A stretch of 64,000 nucleotides of DNA. It comes from Glycomyces terrestris. Its GTDB lineage: Bacteria > Actinomycetota > Actinomycetes > Mycobacteriales > Micromonosporaceae. Positions 53,621-62,687 of the stretch are shown here, piece after piece. A program made the position numbers and the translations under genes. The stretch's first letter is position 1. Each line of letters begins with the position of its first letter. Below the pieces are notes generated by a model, which saw nothing but the letters and a program-made list of their open reading frames with translations, had not been told where the DNA came from and ran no database searches. The stretch is from assembly GCF_003933745.1 (NCBI RefSeq), contig NZ_RSEB01000007.1, positions 186,001-250,000 of the forward strand, given 5' to 3'.

Positions 53621-54862
53621 ATGCCCACTCCGCCCGAACGGCCGGCCCTCGCCCGCCGCCTCGGCCTCCCCTCCGCGGTCGCGATCGGCCTCGCCTCGAT
53701 GCTCGGCGCGGGCGTCTTCGCCGTCTGGGGGCCCGCCGCCCGGGCCGCCGGCTCCGGCCCCGGGCTCCTTGCGGCGCTTGCCATCGCCGCGTTCGTCGCC
53801 TACTGCAACGCCCGCTCCTCGGCCCGCCTGGCCGCCCTGTACCCGCAGTCGGGCGGCGCGTACGTGTACGGGACGGTGCGGCTCCACCCGGCCGCCGGGT
53901 TCGCCGCCGGCTGGGCCTTCCTGGTCGGCAAGACCGCCTCGGGCGCGGCCATGGCCCTGACGCTCGGCGCGTACCTGCTGCCCGAGCACCCGCGGGCGCT
54001 CGCGGCGGCCGCGGTGGTCGCGTTCTGCGCCGTGAACCTCCTGGGCGTGCACCGCACCGCGCTCGCGTCGGCGGTGTTCGCGGGCATCACGATCGCGGTG
54101 CTCGGCGCCGTCGTCGTCGCGGGGCTCACCGGCCCGGTCGCGGCGCGGCCGCTCGGGGACACGCACCCGTGGGGCGTGCTCACCGCCGCCGGGTTCGTCT
54201 TCTTCGCGTTCGCCGGGTACGCGCGCATCGCGACCCTCGGCGAGGAGGTGGTGCGCCCCGAGAAGACGATCCCGCGGGCCGTCGCGATCGCCTTGGGGGC
54301 CACCGTGCTCGTGTACGCGGCGGTCGCGGTGACCGCGCTGAGCGTCCTCGGCGCCGGGACGCTCGCCCGGTCGACCGCGCCCCTGGCGGACCTCGCCGGG
54401 GCCGGCGCGCCCGCGATCAAGCCGCTCGTGGCCGTGGGCGCGGGCATCGCCGTGGCGGGCGTGCTCCTCAGCCTCCTGGCCGGGATCGGCCGGACCGCGC
54501 TCGCGATGGCCCGCGACCGGCGGCTGCCGGGGGCGCTCGCGGCCGTGTCGGAGCGGTTCGGGGTGCCGTGGGCGGCCGAGGTCGCCGCCAGCGCGCTCGT
54601 CCTCCTACTGGTGTCCACACTGGACCTGGCGGGGGCGATCGGCTTCTCGAGCTTCTGCGTCCTCGTCTACTACGCGGTCGCGAACGCCTCGGCGGCCACG
54701 CTCGACACCCGGGCCCCGCTCCCGTGGCTGGGCCTGGCCGGGTGCCTGCTCGTGGCCGCGAGCCTGCCGCTGTCGTCCGTCCTCGGCGGCCTCGCGGTCT
54801 TCGCCGTCGGGGCCGCCTGGTTCTGGTTCACCGAGCGCCGCGCCGCCCGCGACGCCGCCTGA
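53621..54862 (+). CDS. APC-superfamily amino acid permease
   Basis: The protein has 413 residues with about 12 membrane helices. The first helix contains the unwound motif IGLASMLGAGVFAVWGPAA and GGAYVYGTVRLHPAAGFAAGW follows, both typical of the family; FFAFAGYARIATLGEEVVRPEKTIPRA covers helices 5-6. It imports or exchanges an amino acid or amine with a proton. The substrate is not evident. It follows the PAP2 gene by 63 bases. Confidence 0.9.
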   Translation: MPTPPERPALARRLGLPSAVAIGLASMLGAGVFAVWGPAARAAGSGPGLLAALAIAAFVAYCNARSSARLAALYPQSGGAYVYGTVRLHPAAGFAAGWAFLVGKTASGAAMALTLGAYLLPEHPRALAAAAVVAFCAVNLLGVHRTALASAVFAGITIAVLGAVVVAGLTGPVAARPLGDTHPWGVLTAAGFVFFAFAGYARIATLGEEVVRPEKTIPRAVAIALGATVLVYAAVAVTALSVLGAGTLARSTAPLADLAGAGAPAIKPLVAVGAGIAVAGVLLSLLAGIGRTALAMARDRRLPGALAAVSERFGVPWAAEVAASALVLLLVSTLDLAGAIGFSSFCVLVYYAVANASAATLDTRAPLPWLGLAGCLLVAASLPLSSVLGGLAVFAVGAAWFWFTERRAARDAA

Positions 54863-54874
54863 CGGCCGGCGGGC

Positions 54875-55243
54875 TTACCGAGCGGCTCGCCGCTCGTCTC
54901 TCGCCGCCCGCAGCCGGCGGACGACGGCGGGCTGCTCCGCGGCGGCCTCGGGGTGGTCGATGAGGCGGGCCAGGTGCTGGTAGTACCGCTCGGGTGTGAG
55001 CTCCAGCTCGTCGGCGATGGCCTGCGTCTTCGCGCCCGAGGCGCGCCACCAGCGCGCCTCGAACTCGAGGATGCGGCTCTCCATTGCGGAGAGCTTCGTC
55101 TCGGGGTCGCGCGGGGTGCGCGGCGGGCCCGACTGGCGCGGCGCGGCCTCGGGACCGCGGAAGGGCCGCTGGGGTGCGGCGCCCTCCTCGTCCTCCAGGC
55201 GGGTGCGCGCGGTGCTGTGGGCGGGGCGTTGGCCGGGAGGCAT
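54875..55243 (-). CDS. DUF3263 domain protein
   Basis: The protein has 122 residues. The C-terminal 70 residues (ILEFEARWWRASGAKTQAIA, DELELTPERYYQHLARLIDH) match the actinobacterial DUF3263 family, which looks like an HTH of sigma-like or DNA-binding type. The N-terminal 50 residues are a disordered basic extension absent from most relatives I recall. It lies 17 bases after a HAD-phosphatase gene on the same strand and may be cotranscribed. Confidence 0.8.
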   Translation of the reverse strand: MPPGQRPAHSTARTRLEDEEGAAPQRPFRGPEAAPRQSGPPRTPRDPETKLSAMESRILEFEARWWRASGAKTQAIADELELTPERYYQHLARLIDHPEAAAEQPAVVRRLRAARDERRAAR

Positions 55244-55260
55244 GGGGGAACTCCTTGCTG

Positions 55261-56046
55261 TTACTCGATCCAGTCGATGAGGTCGGCGACCGAATCCTTG
55301 ACGTGGTTGGGCCGGAACGGGTAGCGCTCGACCTCCTCCATAGTGTCAGTGACCCCCGACAGAACGAGGACCGTCTCGAGGCCCGCTTCGAGGCCGGAGA
55401 GCACGTCGGTGTCCATGCGGTCGCCGATCATGACGGTCGACTCCGAGTGGGCCCCGATGCGCCGCAACGCGTTTCGCATCATCAGCGGGTTCGGCTTGCC
55501 CACGAAGTACGGCTCGGCGCCGGTGGCCGCAGTGATCATCGCCGCCATCGCGCCGCACGCCGGGAGGATGCCCTCCAGCGACGGGCCCGTCGTGTCCGGG
55601 TTGGTGCAGATGAACCGCGACCCGGCCTTGATGAGCCGCACGGCCGTCGTGAGCGCGCCGAAGTCGTAGCGCCTCGTCTCACCGAGTACCACGTAGTCCG
55701 GGCGGTAATCGGTGAGCACGAACCCGATCTCGTGCAGCGCCGTCGTCAGGCCCGACTCGCCGATGACGTACGCCGAGCCCTTCGGCCGCTGCGAGTGCAG
55801 GAAGTCCGCGGTCGCCATCGCCGAGGTGTAGATGTTCTCGGCCGGCACCGCCAGACCCGACTTCTTCAGGCGCGCATGCAAGTCGTTCGGCGTGTAGATG
55901 GAGTTGTTGGTGAGGACGAGGAACCGCCTCCCCGTCTCCTGCAGCTTCTCGATGAGCTTGTTCGCGCCGGGGACGGGCACCCCCTCGTGGACGAGCACGC
56001 CGTCCATGTCCGAGAGCCAGCTGTCGAAGGGTCCAGGTGTAGTCAT
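55261..56046 (-). CDS. HAD-superfamily class IIA phosphatase (NagD-like)
   Basis: The protein has 261 residues. Motif I is SDMDGVLVHEG with the nucleophile Asp, motif II LTNNS, motif III Lys in FVGKPNPLMM, and motif IV IGDRMDTDV. The cap domain type fits NagD/phosphoglycolate or pyridoxal-phosphate phosphatases. ATG 56046 was chosen because the upstream extension is basic and overlaps the divergent promoter. It is upstream of the DUF3263 gene. Confidence 0.9.
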   Translation of the reverse strand: MTTPGPFDSWLSDMDGVLVHEGVPVPGANKLIEKLQETGRRFLVLTNNSIYTPNDLHARLKKSGLAVPAENIYTSAMATADFLHSQRPKGSAYVIGESGLTTALHEIGFVLTDYRPDYVVLGETRRYDFGALTTAVRLIKAGSRFICTNPDTTGPSLEGILPACGAMAAMITAATGAEPYFVGKPNPLMMRNALRRIGAHSESTVMIGDRMDTDVLSGLEAGLETVLVLSGVTDTMEEVERYPFRPNHVKDSVADLIDWIE

Positions 56047-56105
56047 GAACAACATCTTGCCATCGCATCCGGCGGACGACGAGGTGCGGACGTAAAGTGG
56101 TGCCC

Positions 56106-56201
56106 GTGGAGACGGCATTGACGGCCGTACTCGTCATCGCCGCGGGCGCCATGGCGGGTGCACTCGGCTACTGGACTATCCGAACCGCGAGGAACAAATG
56201 A
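56106..56201 (+). CDS. 31-residue single-span membrane protein
   Basis: A GTG at 56106 opens a 32-codon frame: VETALTAVLVIAAGAMAGAL, then GYWTIRTARNK and TGA. It is one hydrophobic helix with a positively charged cytoplasmic end. The TGA overlaps the ATG of the nitrobindin gene (ATGA), and a -10-like TAAAGT lies 7 bases before the GTG, so this small gene is probably the leaderless first gene of the transcript. Function unknown. Confidence 0.65.
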   Translation: METALTAVLVIAAGAMAGALGYWTIRTARNK

Positions 56202-56788
56202 GCGAGCGCGAAGTACCGGCGGAGTTCGCCTCGACCTTCGAGAAGGTCGGGCCCTACCCGTACGAGGAGACCGACGACCTCCGGCAGGGACCGAACCTGC
56301 ACGACGACCTCCTGCCGCTCCTCCCGCTCGTCGGCCGCTGGCGCGGCCGCGGCCAGGGCGGCTACCCCGGCACCGAGGACTTCCTGTTCGCGCAGGAGGC
56401 CGAGTTCCTCCACGACGGCCGCCCGTTCCTGCGCTACCGCTCGCGCTCCTGGATCATCGACCCCGACGGCAAGCCGGTCCGGCCCGCCGCGCAGGAGACC
56501 GGCTGGTGGCGCGTCGTCCCCGGCGACGACCCCAAGCGCCCCGAGATCGAGGTCCTCCTCGCCCACCCGACCGGCGTCCTCGACCTCTACTACGGCCGTG
56601 TCGACGGCATGAAGATCGAGATCGCCACCGACGCCGTCGTGCGCAGCCCCCAGGCGAAGGAGGTCACCGCCGGCAAGCGCCTCTACGGCATCGTCGAAGG
56701 CGCCCTCATGTACGCGCAGGAGATGGCCGCCGAAGGGCACCCGATGAGCCCGCACCTGAGCGCCAGCCTCAACCGCGTCGCCGGCTAG
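56198..56788 (+). CDS. nitrobindin-like haem/FABP-fold protein
   Basis: The protein has 196 residues. The GxWxGxG hallmark is seen as LVGRWRGRGQGGYPG, and the C-terminal MAAEGHPMSPHLSASL carries the His expected to bind ferric haem, as in Mycobacterium Rv2717c. Nitrobindins isomerise peroxynitrite to nitrate and may sense NO. It is coupled to the small membrane protein upstream. Its stop shares the four bases CTAG with the convergent helicase gene's stop. Confidence 0.9.
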   Translation: MSEREVPAEFASTFEKVGPYPYEETDDLRQGPNLHDDLLPLLPLVGRWRGRGQGGYPGTEDFLFAQEAEFLHDGRPFLRYRSRSWIIDPDGKPVRPAAQETGWWRVVPGDDPKRPEIEVLLAHPTGVLDLYYGRVDGMKIEIATDAVVRSPQAKEVTAGKRLYGIVEGALMYAQEMAAEGHPMSPHLSASLNRVAG

Positions 56789-59106
56789 AAGTCGCCGGGC
56801 CAGAGGTCGTCCTCGGCCTCCGCGGGCGGCTTCCGGTCGAAGACGGTCGATTTGACCGGGCCTTCGCCCGCTTTCAAGAGCTTGTCGAGGAGGGTGAGGG
56901 CGCCGCGCTTGCTCAGCGGCTCGTTGCCGTTGCCGCACTTGGGGCTCTGGATGCAGGACGGGCAGCCGGCGGCGCACTCGCAGCCGGTGATCGCGTCGCG
57001 GGTGGCGCTGAGCCAGTCCGTCCACTTGCGGAACGCCTGCTCGGCGAAGCCCGCGCCGCCCGGATGCCCGTCGTAGACGAAGACCGTCGGCAGCTCGGTG
57101 TCCATGTGGGCGGCGGTCGAGAGGCCGCCGATGTCCCAGCGGTCGCACGTCGCGATCAGCGGCAGCAGGCCGATCGAGGCGTGCTCGGCCGCGTGCAGCG
57201 ACCCGGCGAGGTCGCGGAGGCCCTCCAGGGACTCCGGGTCCACGGTCCACCACACCGCGACCGTGCGCAGCGTCTGCGGCGGCAGGTCCAGCTGCTGCGT
57301 GTCGATGACCTCCCCCGAGGGGAGCCGGCGGCGCTGGTACGAGATGACGCACGACGTCACCTCCACCTCGCCCAGGCACAGCGACACGTCGCCCATGTCC
57401 AGGCGCTCGCGCGTGGACAGGATCTCCAGGTGCGTGATCTCCTGCGCGCTCGTCGTCCACGGCGGCTTCGCCGCGTGCACCAGCGCCAGGCCCTCCTCCA
57501 GGTCGAGGTCGTCGACCAGGTACGACTCGCCCTGGTGCAGGTACAGCGCCCCCCGGTGGACGAGGCGGTGCGAGGCGGCCGCGTCGATCGTGCCGATGAG
57601 CCGGCCCGTGCTCGTCTCCGCGATGTCGACGCCCATCGGCCCGGACCCACGCAGCGTCACCTGCGGCCGCTCCGACCCGACCCAGTAGTACCGGCCCCCG
57701 GCCCGCTTGCGCAGCAGCCTCTGCTCCACCAACTGGTCGGCCACCTCCCGGCTGCCCGGGATCGACGCCAGGTCGGACTCCTTGAGCGGCAGCTCCTCCG
57801 CGGCCAGGCACAGGTGCCCCGCGAGCACGTACGGGTTCGACGGGTCGCACACGCTCGCCTCCACCGGCCGGTCGAAGATCGCCTCCGGGTGGTGCACCAG
57901 GTACGTGTCGAGCGGGTCGTCCTTCGCGAGCATCACCGCGAGCGCCTCGGTGTCGCCGCGCCCGGCCCGCCCGATCTGCTGCCAGAACGAGGCCAGCCGG
58001 CCCGGGTAGCCGCACAGCAGCACCGCGTCCAGGCCCGTCACGTCGATGCCCAGCTCCAGCGCGTTCGTCGTCGCCACCCCGAGCAGGCGCCCCTCGCGCA
58101 GGTCCGCCTCCAGGTCCCGGCGGTGCTCGCGCAGGTACCCGGCCCGGTAGGCCGCGATCCGGCCCGCCGCCGGGTCCGCGCCGAGGCGCGACTTCGCTTC
58201 GGCGGCGACGATCTCCGCGCCCCGCCGGGACGGCACGAACGCGAGCGTGCGCACCCCGCGGCGCACCAGCTGCGCCAGCATCCGCGCCGTCTCGCTCAGC
58301 GTGGACGCCTGCTGCGGCTCGCCCTCGATCTCGTACGTCACCGGCTCCCACAGCGCCACCGTGGCGCCCGGCGACGGCGAGGAGTCCACCGTCACCGCCG
58401 TGGCGGGCCGCCCGGTCAGGACCGACAGCGACGCCGCCGGGTCAGCCGCGGTCGCGCTCGCCGCGATCACCGTCGGGGCCGCCCCGTAGTGCTCGGCCAG
58501 GCGCAGCAGCCGGCGCAGCGTCAGCGCCACGTGCGCGCCGAACACGCCCCGGTAGACGTGGCACTCGTCGACCACGACGTACTTCAGGTCCTTCAGCAGC
58601 GAGCGCCACATGCGGTGGCGCGGCAGCAGCGAGTGGTGCAGCAGGTCGGGGTTGGACAGCACCAGGTTCGCGAACCGCTGCGCCCACTGCCGGTGCTCGA
58701 ACGGCGTGTCGCCGTCGACGATCGCCGGGACCAGCCCGGGCACGTCGAACTCCGCGACCGCCCGCGCCTGGTCGGCCGCGAGCGCCTTCGTGGGCGCCAG
58801 GTACAGCGTGCGGCCCGGGCCGTCGTTCGCGGCCTCGGTGAGCAGCGGCAGCAGGTACGCCAGGCTTTTGCCCGACGCCGTGCCCGTCGCGATCACCGTG
58901 TCGCGGCCCTCGAACGCGTGCGTCGCCGCCTCCGCCTGGTGCGGCCACGGCAGGGTGATCCCGGTGTCCTCCAAGGACTTCCGAACCACCTCCGGCACCC
59001 ACTCGGGCCAGGGGCTGCGCACCGACGCGCGCGGGGGCAGGCGCCGGACATGCCGCAGGCCGCCCTCGTCACCGTCGAGGGCGGCGATGAGTTCGTCCGC
59101 GCGCAT
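56785..59106 (-). CDS. MrfA/YprA-like DEAD-box helicase with DUF1998 Cys cluster
   Basis: The protein has 773 residues. Superfamily 2 motifs: ATGTASGKSLAYLLP (I), VVVDECHVYRG (II, DECH), IAASATAADP (III), GVATTNALELGIDVTGLDAV (V), QQIGRAGRG (VI). The C-terminal domain has four Cys in CECAAGCPSCIQSPKCGNG, binding zinc as in DUF1998/MZB. Bacillus MrfA uses this architecture in nucleotide repair of mitomycin C adducts. It stands alone, with the STAS gene divergent. Confidence 0.92.
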   Translation of the reverse strand: MRADELIAALDGDEGGLRHVRRLPPRASVRSPWPEWVPEVVRKSLEDTGITLPWPHQAEAATHAFEGRDTVIATGTASGKSLAYLLPLLTEAANDGPGRTLYLAPTKALAADQARAVAEFDVPGLVPAIVDGDTPFEHRQWAQRFANLVLSNPDLLHHSLLPRHRMWRSLLKDLKYVVVDECHVYRGVFGAHVALTLRRLLRLAEHYGAAPTVIAASATAADPAASLSVLTGRPATAVTVDSSPSPGATVALWEPVTYEIEGEPQQASTLSETARMLAQLVRRGVRTLAFVPSRRGAEIVAAEAKSRLGADPAAGRIAAYRAGYLREHRRDLEADLREGRLLGVATTNALELGIDVTGLDAVLLCGYPGRLASFWQQIGRAGRGDTEALAVMLAKDDPLDTYLVHHPEAIFDRPVEASVCDPSNPYVLAGHLCLAAEELPLKESDLASIPGSREVADQLVEQRLLRKRAGGRYYWVGSERPQVTLRGSGPMGVDIAETSTGRLIGTIDAAASHRLVHRGALYLHQGESYLVDDLDLEEGLALVHAAKPPWTTSAQEITHLEILSTRERLDMGDVSLCLGEVEVTSCVISYQRRRLPSGEVIDTQQLDLPPQTLRTVAVWWTVDPESLEGLRDLAGSLHAAEHASIGLLPLIATCDRWDIGGLSTAAHMDTELPTVFVYDGHPGGAGFAEQAFRKWTDWLSATRDAITGCECAAGCPSCIQSPKCGNGNEPLSKRGALTLLDKLLKAGEGPVKSTVFDRKPPAEAEDDLWPGDF

Positions 59107-59261
59107 CCTGCAATGATGCCGCAGGCGGCCGACAATCCCGCGGGAGCGGCCCGCCGGGGCCGGCCCGCCCGCAATTCGGTCATACGCTCCCGGCTCCGGT
59201 CCACTCGGAACGCAGTACGCTTATGGGCCAAGACACACTCCAGCCAGCTAGGAGAGACGGC

Positions 59262-59621
59262 GTGAGGGGAACTTCAGGCGACGGTGCGCCCGAGCCCGAA
59301 CTCGGACTGGGCCTGTCGACCGTCGGCGACTACGCGGTCATCAGCGTCACCGGCGAGATCGACATGTACACCGCCCCGCAGCTGCGCGAGGCCGTCCGCC
59401 AGCTCTCCTCCGAGGGCCGCATGCGCGTCGCCATCGACCTCACCCCGACCGAGTTCTGCGACTCCACCGGCCTCGGCGTCCTCATCGGCGCCCGCCGCCG
59501 CCTCTCCGACGCCGGCGGCAGCCTCGTCGTCGTCTGCGCCAACCCCCGCATCCGCAAGCTCCTGGACCTCACCGGGCTCGACAAGGTCCTGGACGTCCGG
59601 GAAGCGGTGCCCGGCGAGTGA
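59262..59621 (+). CDS. STAS-domain anti-sigma factor antagonist
   Basis: The protein has 119 residues from GTG 59262, which has AGGAGAG six bases upstream; an ATG at 59223 directly after a -10-like TACGCT would add 13 residues. The STAS domain shows VISVTGEIDMYTAPQLREAV and the phosphorylatable Ser in EFCDSTGLGVLIG, as in RsbV/SpoIIAA. Unphosphorylated it would bind the anti-sigma kinase encoded next, releasing a sigma factor. It is coupled by GTGA to that gene. No sigma factor gene is adjacent. Confidence 0.92.
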   Translation: MRGTSGDGAPEPELGLGLSTVGDYAVISVTGEIDMYTAPQLREAVRQLSSEGRMRVAIDLTPTEFCDSTGLGVLIGARRRLSDAGGSLVVVCANPRIRKLLDLTGLDKVLDVREAVPGE

Positions 59622-60139
59622 ACGGCTCCAAGCACGACCGCTCCGGAGGAAGGCGCCCCGAGCCCGCGACGGTCCGCTTCGCCTTCACCCCGGCCGCCGC
59701 CTACGTCCGGGCCGCCCGCCTCGTCGCCGCCGACGTCGCCGCCCACGCGGGCGTCGCCACCGGGCTCCTCGACGAGGTGCGCCAGGCCGTCGGCGAGGCG
59801 TGCACGCGCGCGGTCCTGCGGCACCGCGACCGCGGACTGCGCGACCTCGTGCGCGTAGAGTTTTCGATCGGTGATCGTTTTGTAGCGAAAATCACCGACA
59901 ACGCGCAGGATCTGCGCGCGCGCTCCGGCGACCGCGTCGGCGCGGGCGCCGTCGGCGGCGATGCGCGAGCGAACGATCACGACACGCTCGAAGAGGACAC
60001 CCTCTCCGAGGAGATCACCCTCATCGTCCTCGGCGGACTGGTCGAAGACCTGGTCGTGACCGGTCCGAGCGCGGACGGCGGCACCACCGTCAGCATGAGC
60101 TGGCCCCTCCCCGGCGCCGGCGGCCCGGCCGACCACTGA
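59618..60139 (+). CDS. RsbW-like anti-sigma regulatory ATPase
   Basis: The protein has 173 residues, starting at GTG. The HATPase_c_2 fold is seen as DEVRQAVGEACTRAVLRH (N box with Glu and an unusual Thr-Arg where Asn-Ala is typical) and FVAKITDNAQDL (Asp box, where Asp-Asn replaces the canonical D-x-G-x-G). The changes mean kinase activity may be weakened. A low-complexity insertion rich in Ala, Gly and Arg separates it from ITLIVLGGLVEDLVV. A partner of the upstream STAS protein is inferred. Confidence 0.8.
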   Translation: MNGSKHDRSGGRRPEPATVRFAFTPAAAYVRAARLVAADVAAHAGVATGLLDEVRQAVGEACTRAVLRHRDRGLRDLVRVEFSIGDRFVAKITDNAQDLRARSGDRVGAGAVGGDARANDHDTLEEDTLSEEITLIVLGGLVEDLVVTGPSADGGTTVSMSWPLPGAGGPADH

Positions 60140-60245
60140 GGCCCCCGACACGCCCCCGGACGGGCGTGACCGAACCCACTCCGAAAGCCCTCACATCGTT
60201 ACACTCCGCACGTTAAGCAAGCCGCGTCGCCAAGCGCGGCCGACC

Positions 60246-60314
60246 GGCCCGCGGCACCCGTACGCGGGCCCCTGACGTGACTGCGAAGAGCGCGCCCTGC
60301 CTGCGCCGCTCTTC
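60246..60314 (+). promoter_or_regulatory. two hairpins in the leader of hppA
   Basis: GGCCCGCG (60246-60253) pairs with CGCGGGCC (60263-60270), and GAAGAGCG (60285-60292) with CGCTCTTC (60307-60314), the second ending just before the GGAGGA ribosome-binding site. A -10-like TACACT is at 60200-60205. They may terminate the previous transcript or attenuate hppA. Confidence 0.5.
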
Positions 60315-60331
60315 TCTTATGGAGGAACTAC

Positions 60332-62665
60332 ATGCATACGTTGCTCGCCAACGGCGACGAGGGCGTAGGCGCGCTCGAGGGCGCCAACCTCAGCCTCGTC
60401 GTGCTCGCGGCCGCGCTGGCGCTCATCGCGCTCGCCGGCGCCGCCGCGCTCGTCAAGAGCATCCTGAGCGCCGGGACCGGCACCGACAAGATGCGGGAGA
60501 TCTCCGGGGCCGTCCAGGAGGGCGCCTCGGCCTACCTCAGGCGCCAGTTCAAGGCGCTCGGCGTCTTCGTCGTCATCGCCGTGGTCCTGCTCTTCCTGCT
60601 CCCGGCCGAGGGCGGCACCGACGTCCGGATCGGGCGCAGCCTGTTCTTCATCGTCGGCGCCCTGTTCAGCTCGTTCATCGGCTGGGCCGGCATGAGCCTG
60701 GCGACCCGCGCGAACGTGCGCGTGGCCGCCGCGGCCCGCGACGGCAAGCCCGCCGGCGCGATGCACCTGGCGTTCCGCACCGGCGGCGTGGTCGGCTTCC
60801 TCACCGTCGGCCTCGGCCTCCTCGGCGCCTCGGTCGTGGTGTACGTCTACAACGCCGACGCGCCCGTGGTCCTGGAGGGCTTCGGCTTCGGCGCCGCGCT
60901 CCTCGCCATGTTCATGCGCGTGGGCGGCGGCATCTTCACCAAGGCCGCCGACGTCGGCGCCGACCTCGTCGGCAAGGTCGAGCAGGGCATCCCCGAGGAC
61001 GACCCGCGCAACCCGGCGACCATCGCCGACAACGTGGGCGACAACGTCGGCGACTGCGCCGGCATGGCCGCGGACCTGTTCGAGTCCTACGCCGTCGTGC
61101 TCGTCGCGAGCCTCATCCTCGGCCGCGCCGCCTTCGGCGAGACCGGCCTGGTCCTGCCGCTGCTGGTCGCCTCCGTCGGCATCGTCTGCGCGATCCTCGG
61201 CGTCGTCATCACCCGCATGCGCGCCTCCGACGCCTCGGGCCTGACCGCGATCAACCGCGCGTTCTACATCTCCGCGGTCGTCGCCGCGGTGCTCACCGCG
61301 GCCGCCGTGTTCTGGTACGTGCCGTCCTCCTGGTCCGAACTCGGCGGCAAGATCGCCGCCGAGGACATCGCGAGCATCCCGGTCAACCCGCAGGTGCTCG
61401 CCGTCGTGGCCGTGCTCATCGGCATCGCCCTGGCCGCCGCGATCCTCGCGCTCACCGGCTACTACACCGACACCCGCTTCAAGCCCACGAAGACCGTCTC
61501 GGCCTCGACCCGCACCGGCGCGGCAACGACCATCCTCTCGGGCTTCTCGCTCGGCCTGGAGTCGGCCGTCTACACCGCGCTGACGATCGCCGCCGCGGTC
61601 CTGGGCGCCTACCTGCTCGGCGGCGGCGTGTTCCTGGTGAGCCTGTTCGCGGTCGCGCTCGCCGGCTGCGGCCTGCTCACCACCGTCGGCGTCATCGTCG
61701 CCATGGACACCTTCGGGCCCATCAGCGACAACGCGCAGGGCGTCGCGGAGATGTCCGGCGACGTCGAGGGCGACGCGGCCCGCACGCTCACCGACCTCGA
61801 CGCGGTCGGCAACACCACCAAGGCCATCACCAAGGGCATCGCGATCGCGACCGCGGTCCTGGCCGCGACCGCCCTGTTCGGCTCCTACACCGACGCGGTC
61901 ACGTCCGAGGGCCTCGCCGGCGGCGCGCTGTTCGAGTCGCTGAACATCGCCGACCCGGTGAACATCGTCGGCTTCATCATCGGCGCGAGCGTCGTGTTCC
62001 TGTTCTCCGGTCTCGCCGTGAACGCCGTCGCCCGCTCCGCCGGCGCCGTCGTCACCGAGGTGCGCGACCAGTTCAAGCGCTTCCCCGGGATCATGGAGGG
62101 CACCCAGCGGCCCGAGTACGGCCGCGTGGTCGACATCTGCACCCGCGACGCCCAGCGCGAGCTGGTCACCCCGGGCCTGCTCGCGATCACCGCGCCCATC
62201 GCGGTCGGCTTCGGCCTCGGCGTGGGCCCGCTCGCGGCCTACCTCGCCGGCGCGATCGCGTGCGGCGTGCTCATGGCCGTCATGCTCGCGAACTCGGGCG
62301 GCGCCTGGGACAACGCGAAGAAGGACGTCGAGGACGGCAACCACGGCGGCAAGGGCTCCGAGGCCCACGCCGCGGCCGTCATCGGCGACACGGTCGGCGA
62401 CCCGTTCAAGGACACCGCCGGCCCGGCCATCAACCCGCTCCTCAAGGTCATGAACCTGGTGAGCCTCATCATCGCCCCGGCCGTGGTCGTCTACACGGTC
62501 GAGGGCGTCGGGTCCGAGGCCGGCAGCCCGGTCCGCTGGATCGTCGCCGGCGTCGCCGTCGCCGCCCTCGTGGCCGCCATCCTGGTCTCCAAGCGGCGCT
62601 CCGCGGTGGTGGAGGCGGGGGAAGCCCGCGCCCCGGAGCAGCGTGAGTCGGTCGAGGTCGGCTAG
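60332..62665 (+). CDS. hppA: membrane-bound proton-translocating pyrophosphatase, K+-independent type
   Basis: The protein has 777 residues with about 16 membrane helices. It couples PPi hydrolysis to proton export. Seen are EGASAYLRRQFKALG, the substrate site DVGADLVGKVEQGIPEDDP, NVGDNVGDCAGMAADLFESY, TDLDAVGNTTKAITKGIAIA and, late, EAHAAAVIGDTVGDPFKDTA with the acidic Mg-PPi ligands. Lys in GNTTKAITKG replaces the Ala of K+-dependent enzymes, marking a K+-independent H+-PPase. A strong GGAGGA precedes the ATG. Confidence 0.96.
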   Translation: MHTLLANGDEGVGALEGANLSLVVLAAALALIALAGAAALVKSILSAGTGTDKMREISGAVQEGASAYLRRQFKALGVFVVIAVVLLFLLPAEGGTDVRIGRSLFFIVGALFSSFIGWAGMSLATRANVRVAAAARDGKPAGAMHLAFRTGGVVGFLTVGLGLLGASVVVYVYNADAPVVLEGFGFGAALLAMFMRVGGGIFTKAADVGADLVGKVEQGIPEDDPRNPATIADNVGDNVGDCAGMAADLFESYAVVLVASLILGRAAFGETGLVLPLLVASVGIVCAILGVVITRMRASDASGLTAINRAFYISAVVAAVLTAAAVFWYVPSSWSELGGKIAAEDIASIPVNPQVLAVVAVLIGIALAAAILALTGYYTDTRFKPTKTVSASTRTGAATTILSGFSLGLESAVYTALTIAAAVLGAYLLGGGVFLVSLFAVALAGCGLLTTVGVIVAMDTFGPISDNAQGVAEMSGDVEGDAARTLTDLDAVGNTTKAITKGIAIATAVLAATALFGSYTDAVTSEGLAGGALFESLNIADPVNIVGFIIGASVVFLFSGLAVNAVARSAGAVVTEVRDQFKRFPGIMEGTQRPEYGRVVDICTRDAQRELVTPGLLAITAPIAVGFGLGVGPLAAYLAGAIACGVLMAVMLANSGGAWDNAKKDVEDGNHGGKGSEAHAAAVIGDTVGDPFKDTAGPAINPLLKVMNLVSLIIAPAVVVYTVEGVGSEAGSPVRWIVAGVAVAALVAAILVSKRRSAVVEAGEARAPEQRESVEVG

Positions 62666-62687
62666 CTGATTCGGGTCGAATTCCGGC

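Noticed and set aside
60140..60331. A known riboswitch before hppA
   Set aside because: Two simple hairpins are present but none of the conserved cores of the known riboswitch classes could be recognised by eye.
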